This document shows, piece after piece, positions 45,100-57,000 of a stretch of 64,000 nt of DNA. Origin of the DNA: Saturnia japonica (Eukaryota > Arthropoda > Insecta > Lepidoptera > Saturniidae); the NCBI GenBank assembly GCA_033032175.1, contig CM065307.1, positions 3,348,001 to 3,412,000 on the forward strand. The letters run 5' to 3'. Within the stretch, counting starts at the first letter, position 1. Every line of letters starts with the position of its first letter. Under the pieces are notes generated by a model. The model searched no databases and was not told the origin of the DNA. It saw nothing but the letters and a program-made list of their open reading frames with translations. Both the position numbers and the translations under genes were made by a program.

Positions 45100-48000
45100 A
45101 TGGCCCTCAAACTCGGGAAATGCAGGCTTTGCCTAAAGCTAGGCGATTTCTACTCCATTTTTACTGTGGACAATGCAGTCCAGTTGGCGGATATGGTAAT
45201 GGAATGCTCTCGGGTTAAGGTGAGTGAGTTATTATTTTAAAATGATAACTTATTTGCAATCGATATACGACACCCGTGTAAGATTTTTTTGATTCTGAAT
45301 ACATACCTTCTCAACAATAATTTATGAATAATGTGAACTTTACATAATTCTTTTTTATTAAATATGAAAGTATAAAAGCGAAATAGAAACATGGATGTTG
45401 TAGAAATTAAATCTACAAAGATCTAAAAACCAAACAAAATTTGATAACAATGTAAGAAGGGCGGACAAGTGTATCAAAGACTAATTTAGTATATAAAACA
45501 ATTACAGTGTAAACTCTTTATAACGAAACTCAAGGGACTGATCATTTTTTGTCGTTATAGAGAGTTATCGTTAAATGGAGTGGAGTTTCAATATGTGGGT
45601 TTTAACGCAAACCAACCAAGTTGGGCTCACTTCAACGTTATAGGGAGTTTATCGTTATAAAGGATAATGTTATAAAGAGTTTACACTGTATTAATATTTA
45701 CATTCTATGCTCAAATCATGCTAAAAGTTTTAAGATTTATAAATTTACTCAAGAAATATGTATATTATCATAATAACAGTCTAAGCATGTAAAAATGTTT
45801 CCTAGAAAATTGTAGTATTGACAGTCTCTCACTCTCACTCTGGGAAGTCAGACAGTCATTGTAGTCTAGTTGGTAGTTTCAGTTATTGTTGTGTACACTG
45901 CACAAGCCTTATTTTAAGTAAAATAGTTAATTGTTGTGAAAAGTTTGGCTGAGCAGTGAAATTGGAATCAGGTCTGACTATCCAGTGTGCACTAGATATA
46001 CTCATGTAAAATCAAAAAAGGTTCTTTATTCAATTTAGGCCCTAAGAAGGCACATGAATATCAAAACACTACTGGTTTGGAAAATATCCCAGTCTTCAAG
46101 AAGAACTGGCAAGAAACTCGTATCCAGTTTATCTAATTTTTTCATTTGTACAATTTAATATAATACAATAATTTTGAATATAACACAATAACAATAACCA
46201 TATAATTTAGTGGATGCACAGAGAGGTAGTCATTCACATAATGATCCATCTTATAACCTAATGACTGTAAAGAACAATCACTTATAAGCATACCAATTAC
46301 TTACCAAAAAATTGGAAGCAATGATGGCTCAGTGATTACAGTGTACAAACATCATGTCGATCAATATGAGTTTGAATCCCTGCAATAAGCTTGAACTTTT
46401 TGTGAAGGAAAACATTGTAATATAACCATAGCATGATGGTAGAGCTTTTTCTAATGCCCATTTGGCTCTCTACCACCCTCAAGTTGAAAATCTGTCACCA
46501 AACACCTATAGGTGTGTTCTAGCACCTGCACTTGAGAGCCAGTCTTCTACTAGGTTTAGTGTGTTACCATCTTGAGCCATATCATCAATATAGATCAAGT
46601 GAGGTTGCGGCAATAATGCTAAACCTATAAATGTAAAAAAAATATATAGGCAGCGATGGGTGCATATATATATAGATGAGTACTTAGATATAAAATATTA
46701 TATTTTGAAAAAATGTGATGTCACAAAATTTGGGACCCCTCCCCGCCCCTTGTCACACAATGTCACATTTCGTCGACCCCCTCCCTCCTAAACGTGTGAC
46801 GTAATTTATGGATGGCCCCCTATATGTACAGTCAAAGTCTGCATAAAATGGAACAAAACATACACATTCCAATATGGGCTGATTTGATTGGTGAATGGCA
46901 GTTGCATTTTGGTGCACCTTTCACATCCCAAACTAAACCTCATATGTGATGGACGGTTTTCTCATTAGACACAGTAATTGTAGTATTGTGGGAACATCAT
47001 TAGTAATAATAAGCAGATGAGGGTAGTTACCATAACACATCAGTCGCTTATGACCAAGGCCAGTAATCAGGCAGTACATTGAGTAAATAAAAAAGAAAGT
47101 CACTGATCCCTATTGAATATTAAATAATGTGTATTTTATTCTTATATGTGTACTAACTGTGCCTCGCGGTTTCACCTGCATATAATTTAGAAGAAATCAT
47201 TAATTGAAAATTTATAATCTATACAATTAATAAAATTGAAGTGTCTGTTTGTAATGTCAAAATAAGTTTTTTACTAAATGCATATGAAAGTATGTATATA
47301 CAATACCTATAACAAAAAGCCCATTTATACATTTTTTTTCTGTCTGTCTGTCTGTTTGTTCTGGGTAATCTCTGAAACGGTTGGACCGATTTTGATGGGA
47401 CTCACTGATAGATAGCTGATGATATAGGGAGTTACTTAGGCTGCCGTTATTTTAGAAAAAGAATTAGGGTTCCACACAAATGAAAAAAAACGTCATGGTG
47501 AATTAATTCTGGCACTTCAATGGCTTTTGCTGAGAAAACCATAAGAGATATAGCAAATTAATGTAATACATAATTATAGGCATTAAAAAGTCCGGGAGAG
47601 TATATATCTACCTTCTAAGGAACATCCACAATAAGCATTTTTGTCTTTAAAATAGCCGGGAGGGGGGGAGCGATTTTCGCGTGGGCATTCTGTAGTCCAC
47701 GTGAGCGACGCCACGGGCACAGCTATTACTTCAATAAAGACAATATTTTTTATCAGTCGGCCAGATGGTCACATCGCGGCATCACACGGCTCGTTCGCGC
47801 CGCTACCTACTATAGACATAGACCCAAGCGGAGTGTTGAATTATTTTAATTTTGTATTGTAAGTAACTTACGTAACAAAAATAAATATTTAAGGCTACCT
47901 ATAAACTGTAGCCTAATGATATATAACTTTTACTAGTCCTCGTGAGTCTGGCTATCATATAAAAAAATAATTTTTCGAATGCGACTGGTAGTTCCAGAGA

Positions 48001-51000
48001 TTAGCGTGTTTAAACACAAACAAAAAACTTTTCTGCTTTATTATATTGTTACGACCTATTACAACCCGATTAAAAAGAGAGAAAATCCTGTTCCACAAAT
48101 ATCTCGAAACAACTACATACTTCTCAGTAATTCGAAATAATATTCGCATCGTACGACAACCGCGGCGCATGTTTGTGTAAACATCACAGTTTACACATAC
48201 ATGTGTAATGCTTGTCGCCTCGATTACGTCATCGAGTAGGCATAGCAACTAAACGTCGAGAAAGATAGCGATGATTCACGATTTTTCTACGATCGTTTAG
48301 TGTAGGTATATAAGCGGCTCAGGCGCGGCGCCGAAGTAGGAGCGCCCGGTCCGTGCTGGTGTACGGAGCTCCAGACGCGTCTACTGTCCACGTAAACTAA
48401 GTTTCCGCGCGACGTAACGCATATGTGACTGCCTTAAGAGCTCACACCTCGGTCCGCCCAGCTGATAGCCACTTACTGCATGGCGCCTGTCCCGTGCAGT
48501 AAGTTTTTAAAAGGCCCTTCTCAGGGCCAAAAAGAAGCCAAAGGCCCTTATCAGGGCCGACAACAGAAGAAAACCACGACCCCCAGCATGCCTAAGGACT
48601 CCGAAGGACCTGTGACCCAACGAAGAAAACCCGCGACTAACAAGATGTCTACAGGCCGCAAGCCACAACCCCCCGCCTCGCAACCCGCTGACCAACCACC
48701 AGCTAGTCCCCCCCCAACCCAGCTCAGGCGCCTCAACCTCCTGTAGCCGCGACAGTAGCGGCGATCTGTCCCTGTGACGTATTACGTCTATCGGCGACGA
48801 TCGCTATGCGCTGTTGGATGGCAGTGTTCTACACAATACAGGAGGCGGAGCTGAGAGGTATTGACCTCCCTGTGGAATACAGGGAGACAGTGTGGAAAGC
48901 GGCTACAGGAAAACTCGCATACCCGGAGAGTCTCGTTTACAGAGAGCCGGGCTGTAGGCGATGTGTGGGCGTTGAGGAGGAGGGGATGGAGCAATTTGGC
49001 AGGCCCCCTACCCCCCCACCTTCCCCTGCAGCCGCGGGAAAAGATGTACCTGTCACTGATGAATACCTACTAGCCCAGGTAGGTCAAGATTTCGACATGT
49101 CTGACTCAGAGATGTCTAGAGATGGAGAATCTGAGAAACCGGGGCGCACCGCACCTCCCGCGCAGCGCCGCCCACCGGTCCAAGAGAAGATAAGCCAACC
49201 GATAGAACAGCGGTCTTACGCACAGATAGCCGGTAAGCTCGTAGAGCCACTGAAAGCGAGCATTAGTGCGGATAACGCACGACAGCCGCCAGCCAAGAAA
49301 GCCGCTCATAGCAGAATACCACCATTGATTGTGGATAAGATGCCGCGTTGGAGCTTCCATAAGGAGGAGCTAACGCGCATCCTAAACAGAATATCTAACG
49401 CGCGCCCCAGCGGGATGGGAGTGCACTTTTTACCGCTCGACGAGGAGGAATACCGTACGATTCAGGACTACCTATTACAGCAAGAGGAATGCAAGTCGTT
49501 CTCGTACTCGCTCCCTGAGGAGAAGTACCTAAAAATAGCAATTAGAGGGCTCCCAGCGGACACTAACACAGATGACGTAGCTGCCGCCTTACAGAGAAAG
49601 GGACACAAAGCTGAGTACGTGAAGTGTATCCGGGTGCGAGATGGGCGCCCCGGCTGCATCTATCACGCAGCAATAAAGAAAACCAGAGACACCGCCCCAG
49701 CAATATACAGCATCGACGAGTTGATGTATATGAGGGGGGTGCGCATAGAAGCTTGGAGGGGCAAGAAGGGCCGCACACAGTGCCACCGATGCTAGCTGTT
49801 CAGGCACGGCTCTCAGAAGTGCCACAAGGACATCGCCTGCGTCCGGTGCGGGGGCCCGCACTACGCGCGGGACTGCGGGCGATCTATAGAAGAACCCCCA
49901 ACCTGCGCCAACTGCGGCGGTGAGCATCCCGCCAACTACACGCGGTGCCCAGCGTACAGCGTAGAGTTACGCAATAAGCGGGCAGGCGCAGTGTCGAGGA
50001 CGGTAAAGAGAAGGCCAGAATATAGTGGGCGAACACTGCCACTGCTTACCACCGTGGAAGAGGTGGCTTCGTCGTCGCTGAAGGCGCCGGCCAACGACCC
50101 GGTGGAGCGCGGAGGCAGGGTGAGGCCCGCTCGCAGACGACTTGTGAGTAGGGAAGCAGGCAACCAAGGCGTCAAACTGTTGCCTGTACCCGAAACGCCA
50201 ATGAATGCCGCGAACACAGAAACCCTGACGCGACCAAAGAAATCCATGATATTTGAAGCTTGCCTAGAAAAACTTGAGATCCTCTTGACTGGCGCTTGGC
50301 TCTAGCACTTTATAAAAGACACGCCCGTTGTTACGGGCGGCGAAGATTGCCACCGCAAGAGGGCCATGCCCTGAGCGGTCACCCCACACAACATTATATG
50401 TGTGTGAGAAGACTAGTAACGCCGAAGTAGTTCATTTTTAAATTACAAAGCGACAACAACGAGCGATAAAAGAAGCGAAACCACAGTGAAATTATTAACA
50501 GTATTGTGAGTTCGTGAAATCTGTAACTGTGTGGAGTTCAAATAAAACTTCTTCAGGTCAATCATCAGCATTTTTATTACCCACGGGTGTAACAATAGTA
50601 TTAGTCTATACTAATTCTACATGTTTTTTTAAATAAGGAATGATTTGTATAATTTATAACCAAAATATTCTAGTTCTATTCGAACTCTACGTCCCTATGA
50701 GGCCATGTCCTAAAAGTGCATAACCTCTTTAAGCTTAGAAACCTTCAAATGTGGTACTAATATAGTAACTTTCGAGACGTTCAATTTTAAAGAGTATTTG
50801 CTTATGTTTTTAAGTGAGTTCAACCTTCTTTGAATAAAATCGGATTGAGTTTAAAACATGTGTCAAAATAAAATGTAATTTCAATCAAAAGCACTAAGGA
50901 GTATAGATATCAACATCGAAGCAAATCACCGCCAAAATAACTTTCTACCCCAATAAAATATGAAACACGTCTTCTATCAATTCTGTTAAAAATGGTTTAT

Positions 51001-54000
51001 GCAAAATTTGAAGTAAATTGGACCAAGGAATCACATTGTCCCATTACAAAATTTGCCCCCTTTTTCACTCCCTTAGGGGTAGAATTTCGGAAAATCCTTT
51101 CTTATCGGATGCCTACGTCATACAAAGAACACACCCTCCAATTTTCAGGTCTCTACGATCAGCGGTTTAGGCTGTGCGTTGATCCGTCAGTCATTCAGGA
51201 CAAAGCATTTTATATATATAGATTGATAAACCTTTCGTTTTCGTACCTACTTGCTATTTTTTATCAGCTCACACCCTTATTAGAATTACAATTTCCCATA
51301 AATCTGAATTCCAACATTGGAAAGCTTATGTAAAGGAAAAAAGCAATTTAATACATAATAAACTAAAATTAATGGTTAGTAGCATGTCCAGGACTTTTAA
51401 TAACTGCTTTACACCAGCCAGGCATTGAATCTATCAATTTTTAACATTTCGCAAGAGAGATAGAACTCCATTTTTCTAAGAAAACATCATACAGATCTCT
51501 TAAATTGCCACACTGTCGATTTGAAACCTTTTTCTTCACTTTGCACTAAAGATGCTCTATTCAATAGAGTCTATTGGGTTTAGATCTGAGCTGTTAGCTG
51601 GCAAACTAAGGCAGAAATTGATTGCAATGTGAGAAATTCCTTAATGATGCATGTAGTATGCTTTGGATCATTGTCATGTTGGAATGTCCGAATAACCAGA
51701 AGCATGTTTTCAGCATAAGGTAACATTGTTCCTTCCAGTACATTTTTGTATAGGAATTGATCCATGTTCCTTTCTATCAGCTTAACAGGTCCAATACCAT
51801 GTCCAGAAAAGAGACCTCAAATTTTCACATTTCTCCCACCATGCTTTAATGTCACAAAAAAATTCATGTAATTAGCTATACTTGTTAGTTTGATGATCAC
51901 CACTGTAGATTAGTGAGATCGCATTTTTACTGCATTTCTCTTAATTTCATACTTTGTCTCACTAGTCATGATTTCACTGCCTTAGAAAAGATATCTAAGT
52001 GCCACCTTATGATTATAATACCTTATAATTATCTTTGCATACTTGTAACTGGAATTTTTAATCCATTCTTTTACTCTACAATAAAGCGGCCAGTTAATTT
52101 AGTATAGTATTTTATTGCAAACTTCCAGAATATTCCTCAGCATTTTTCCCTATATCCTCTTTGAACCTTTTGTAATGAGAAAATGGGGGTCATGATAAAA
52201 TATTTACTTTGATTTAGTAAGCTGAACTTTAAATTTTATCCAGTATTTTTAATCAATAATTATGCAAGATGTTCTGGATCCAAAACATGTACTTATTACT
52301 ATAATGAGTTTCCAAATGCTCTGGTAAGTTAGAAGTAATGAGATTCCAATTATTTGTTAAAGTTTAAAATGCAGAAAAGTTGGTTACATAAGTTTATCGC
52401 GAAAAACAAATCCAGATAAACGGAATTCAAAAAGTGTATAATTCTGACAATTCTGGTTTTAAAGCATAACTTTTAACTATTTATATTACTTGTTGAATTT
52501 GATTACGAAATTGCTTTGAATATTATTCATAGGCGATACAGTACATCTTAGTTGTCTTGTTCTTATTACTGATTTGATCCAGCAAACAAGGAGAGGAATA
52601 ATTGGTTCTGGCACTTATGTATCCAAATCTCTTCTTGCTTGTTTATGAGAAATTTTAATTGAAAATCAGTTTTTCTACATTTTAAAAATTATTTTCTTGA
52701 ATTAGAAAAATTCAATAATAAAAAGAGTGGAGTTTTATAAAGAATAAACAATAACACAGATCATCCTTTCCAGGTGGGATGGATGTATTTAGATGGACGA
52801 AAAAGCAGAAACTCAATTGGATATGATCAATCTTTTTGTTGAATCATTTTGTAAAGCATATCAGTTAGTGCCATTATCAACATATCAATTAAATAATAAT
52901 TATTGTTCTTTTAGTTCTATTAAAACTATAGGTGAATTAAAGTTCACTGACCTTTGAATCTTTAAATAAATTAAGCAGCTTAACCAGACCTCAAGCTGGA
53001 GCAGATGGAATATCAACTTTGTTTGTTAAGCGTTGTGCATCTGTGCTTACATTACCGTTCACAATGATAGTCAATAGATTGCTCAAAGAAGGAACATTTG
53101 ATTTGAGGAAGGAAGGAATGAATTACATAAAAAATGTGACCTTAATGACATTAAGAACTATAGGCCAATTTCAATTCTTTCTTGCTTCATCGAGGCCCGT
53201 TCAGTTGAAAAAAAAAATTTTTCTTTCATTGGTGATTTTTCAAAACAAATTGAACAGTTTGACGTAATATACACAGACTTCTCTAGTACATTTGATAAGG
53301 TTAATCATTCTTTACTGTTAAAGAAACTTGAAAATGTAGGGATACAGGGGTCTTTTTTAAGTTGATTTCAATCATATTTCTGTATGAGGCCACAGGTAGT
53401 ATATATCAAAGGCTATTTGTTTGGGGTTTATTTTGCAACTTCAGGCGTACCACAGGGTTCTCATTTAGGACCAATTTTGTTCACCTTATTTATCAAAGAT
53501 ATAAGTCAACATTGTAGTTACAAATTGTTTGCCATTGATTTAAAGATATATAAAATTAGTTGCTACCTCACCAAAAGTTTTCATTCGGAGTTATATTAAC
53601 AGTATTCTCAAGTGGTGTGATGTTAATAGAATTTTTTTGAAAGTTGAAAAATATTATTGCATTAAATATACACAAAAAAAAAAATTAACGTTAAATATAC
53701 TCATGGTGGTTTAGACTTAAGACAGGTTCATGAAGATCGCGATATAAGGATTATTATTGACAGTAGTTTAACTTTTAAACCCCATATTAATTTTATAGTT
53801 AATAAATCCGCGCAAATGCTTGGTTTTTTACGAAGAAATAGCAAAACTTTCGCTATCCATGGACAAAAATTCATTTATACAATTCATTAGTTTGCAACCA
53901 CCTCGAGTTTGCAAGTTCTGTGTGGAATCCACACTATTGCAACCATTCACAACATATTGAGGGAATACAAAGATCTTTTAGTAGATATCTAGTATTTGGA

Positions 54001-57000
54001 GTCTCAGGAATTTCTCACAGGAACACATAGATAACAGACTTTCATATTTCAAAATGTTAAAACTACGAGATAGACGTAAATTACATGATATTGCATTTCT
54101 ACATAAGGTCATCGATGTCCGTATTGATTGTCTTACTATTCTAGTAAAAGTACATTTTAATGTTTGCCAGAATTAGTAAAATTTTCTCTCAACCGCTCTG
54201 TAGAACCAATCTCAGATATAACTCGCCTGTTGTGAGAATGTGATGAACATACAATGAGTTTAATGGATTAATTTATAGATAATTTTAACATATTTGTACA
54301 GACATTACTGAATCCCTGATGTTCTATTTTTTATATATTCTTTTTCATTATTAATGGAAATATACTGGTCCTGTTAATTAATTATTTTAATGTTAACAGT
54401 GTTAATTGCATTTGTTTTCTGTTATTTATATTAGTATTCATTTCAATTATTATTTTTTATTTTTAGTAGTGTTTCGTACATTATAATAACTTACTTTTAC
54501 TTCACTTAATTATTATTTTTTTAATTACCTTTGTGATTTTGTATTTTGTCAATGTAGTGGGGTCGCTTATAATAGGTTTGCGTATCTATATTGGACTTAT
54601 AATATATATATGTTAGGGATTACAAAATATCCGTGGTTATTTTATTTATTTATCTGCAACACATAATAACATCATAGACAGCCGAGCTATGGATAGACTG
54701 TGACACAACATCTAAGTTGTCAGTTTTAAAAAATGATGAAAGCTGTCAGTAGTGCGTTCGATTGAGTTTGACTCACTTCATCTCGAGACAGCGCCCGCGC
54801 CAGGTGTGCGCACTGACTAAATAAAAACCGAAATGGCGGATGCCTCCAGCGAACACATTGAGGCCAATCTTTTCCCATCTGCGACATATATATATATATA
54901 TATATATAATAAGCGTGCTGTTGGCACTTCTTTAATAAATCAATTTGAGGGTGATATTTGTTTCAGGTATATGAAGGTGATGGACTACCTGATAAGGTTT
55001 GCTCAGAATGTATACAGAAACTAAGTAGCGCGTACATATTTAAGCAACAGTGCGAGAGAGCCGATCAAGAGTTAAGACGGAACTATGTCCCACCTCCAGG
55101 TATTTTTATCTATACCATACCAATATAATAAAGAGGAAAGATTTGTTTTTTTTTTTGTTCGTAATGGATAAACTCAAAAACTACTGCACCGATTTTAAAA
55201 ATTCTTTCACCAATATAAAGCTACAATATCAGCGAGTAACATAGGCTATATTATAATTTGAAAAATTATATTATTCCTCATAAAAATGTTGATAGTTTTA
55301 CACAAAGTATAAAAAATTGTTTGATCAACACATTTTTTTATGTAGTTAGACTTAGAAACTATTGACAGAAAAAAATAGATTTAAGAAAGAATAGTTTGAT
55401 TAGCTTAGATCACGAAACAGTATGCATGGCATTTCTGTAATGTTTGTAAGAGAGATTGGGCACAATGAAATATCTTTGGATATTTCTCTTTACTTGGGGC
55501 AGTTCTAATAACCTTGTGTTTGGGTTTAAAGTCGGCAACGCGCTACTTGATACCTATGGAATTACAAGTGTTTTTGTCCCTGTGGGAATCGAAGCGGTAG
55601 CATCAAGGCTGCTTAACCACTAAAAGGTTTTGATATCATTGTATAGTATAAAATAAATCCCAAATGTGTTTAATAATTTCAACCATAAATCCTATTTTTT
55701 TTCTTCAATTTGATCATTAGCAGATCGAACATTCCAGGTTTCAGTATCAGTCCACCTCCACCTAACCGCCAGAGTAGCGATTCCGCCTTCTCCAATCACA
55801 CCGACAGCTCTAATTTGACAAAGACTCCATCAACCGAAGGCAAGGATACATCAGTACGAAGCACTCGTAAACGTAGCATTGAAAGCGATAACGCCTCCGT
55901 AAGCAGTCGAAACAATTATCCCCCTAGTACTTCTAAGCGTATTGAAGAACTTAAAAGATCTAGCAAAAGACCTCGCTTTCAATCTGGGAACACGTCTCAA
56001 CAAGATTCTGATTATGACGACGTCGGATCGAATTACTTACCGGAAAGCGCAGGAACGGACTCGGATGAACCAATATTAAAAAATGTATTCAAATGTAATA
56101 AATGTCCCAAGCAATTCCAGTCTGTTCAAAGTTTGAGTGCTCACTGCAAAGTCCATAAAAGGAACAGCTTGGGGAAAAATGCAGTAGTAAACATCCCGAT
56201 TCCTAATGATGACTCTACAGATGCAGAGGATAAAGTTAGTTGTGAAAGATGTGATAAAACGTTTAAATTGAAAATAATGCTAAAACGCCATCAGGAGACA
56301 TGCGGAAATACTCCCCAAGTATCACCAAAAAAAGAACTGCAAGTTTCGTTGAAACCAATCGACGTTGCTAATGCCGTGAAAATCGAATGCGAGATTTGTT
56401 CGACCAAATTCAAAGCTGTCGAATATCTCAAGAAACATATGAGATTGGTTCACGCGGCTGTGCCTAAAAGAAGTTTGGGTGAGGATGGAAAAAGTTTGGT
56501 GCCTGTTCCGTGCCTCTACTGCCTCGAGCCATTTAAAGATTTTTACTTGCATAATGCTCATTTCTCATCTTGCTCGAAGAAAGACCATAGCCAAGCTCTC
56601 GAGTGTCCATTGTGCCATAAGGTGGCGACTAAGAGAAGTGCGTATATTCTTCATACAAAGTGTCACTTCATGATGCGTGGTAATGTTGAAGAGGCTGAAG
56701 TCGAGGAGGAAGTGCACGAGTGTCGGATTTGCGGAAAAAAATTGGATTCACAGGAAAAACTCATCACACACCTGGCTGCACATGTCTCCAATATTGATGA
56801 TAGTTTAGATGAAGACGAGTCCAGGTATAAACTATTTAATTTATTTAACTTTAGCTTTAACTTTTTATTTTAAGAATTCAGAATTTTTGCCTAATGGAAG
56901 TTCCTTTATAAAGGATAGATACATGATGTGCAATGGTCATATACATTATAAAAGTTCATTTTTACTACAAGATAAATTTGTGTACATAATATTATTAAAT

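Larger units (their letters stand above)
48047..50594 (+). mobile_element. Gag-only retroelement with LTR-like ends
   Basis: The outer ends are TGTTACGACC (48047) and GGTGTAACA (50594), the TG...CA form of LTR elements. A TATATAA box lies at 48307-48313 and an AATAAA near 50541. Between them is only one long gag-type frame, with no protease, integrase or reverse transcriptase. The element sits in the end of a family H2 Helitron, whose remaining bases seem to resume after 50600. No exact target duplication could be set and no direct LTR repeats were seen, so the class is uncertain. Confidence 0.55.

Noticed and set aside
46318..46385. Possible tRNA gene.
   Set aside because: The A- and B-box-like parts are followed by a SINE body repeated elsewhere, and no cloverleaf with a clear acceptor stem could be drawn.
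51580..51765. A short host gene on the minus strand.
   Set aside because: The FQHDNDPKHT box identifies it as a Tc1-type transposase fragment.
54833..55024. ATG and open frame starting MADASSEHIEANLF just before the second ZAD exon.
   Set aside because: It lacks the first Cys pair of the ZAD, runs through an (AT)n microsatellite, and reads exon 2 in the wrong frame. The exon at 45100 fits in phase and content.
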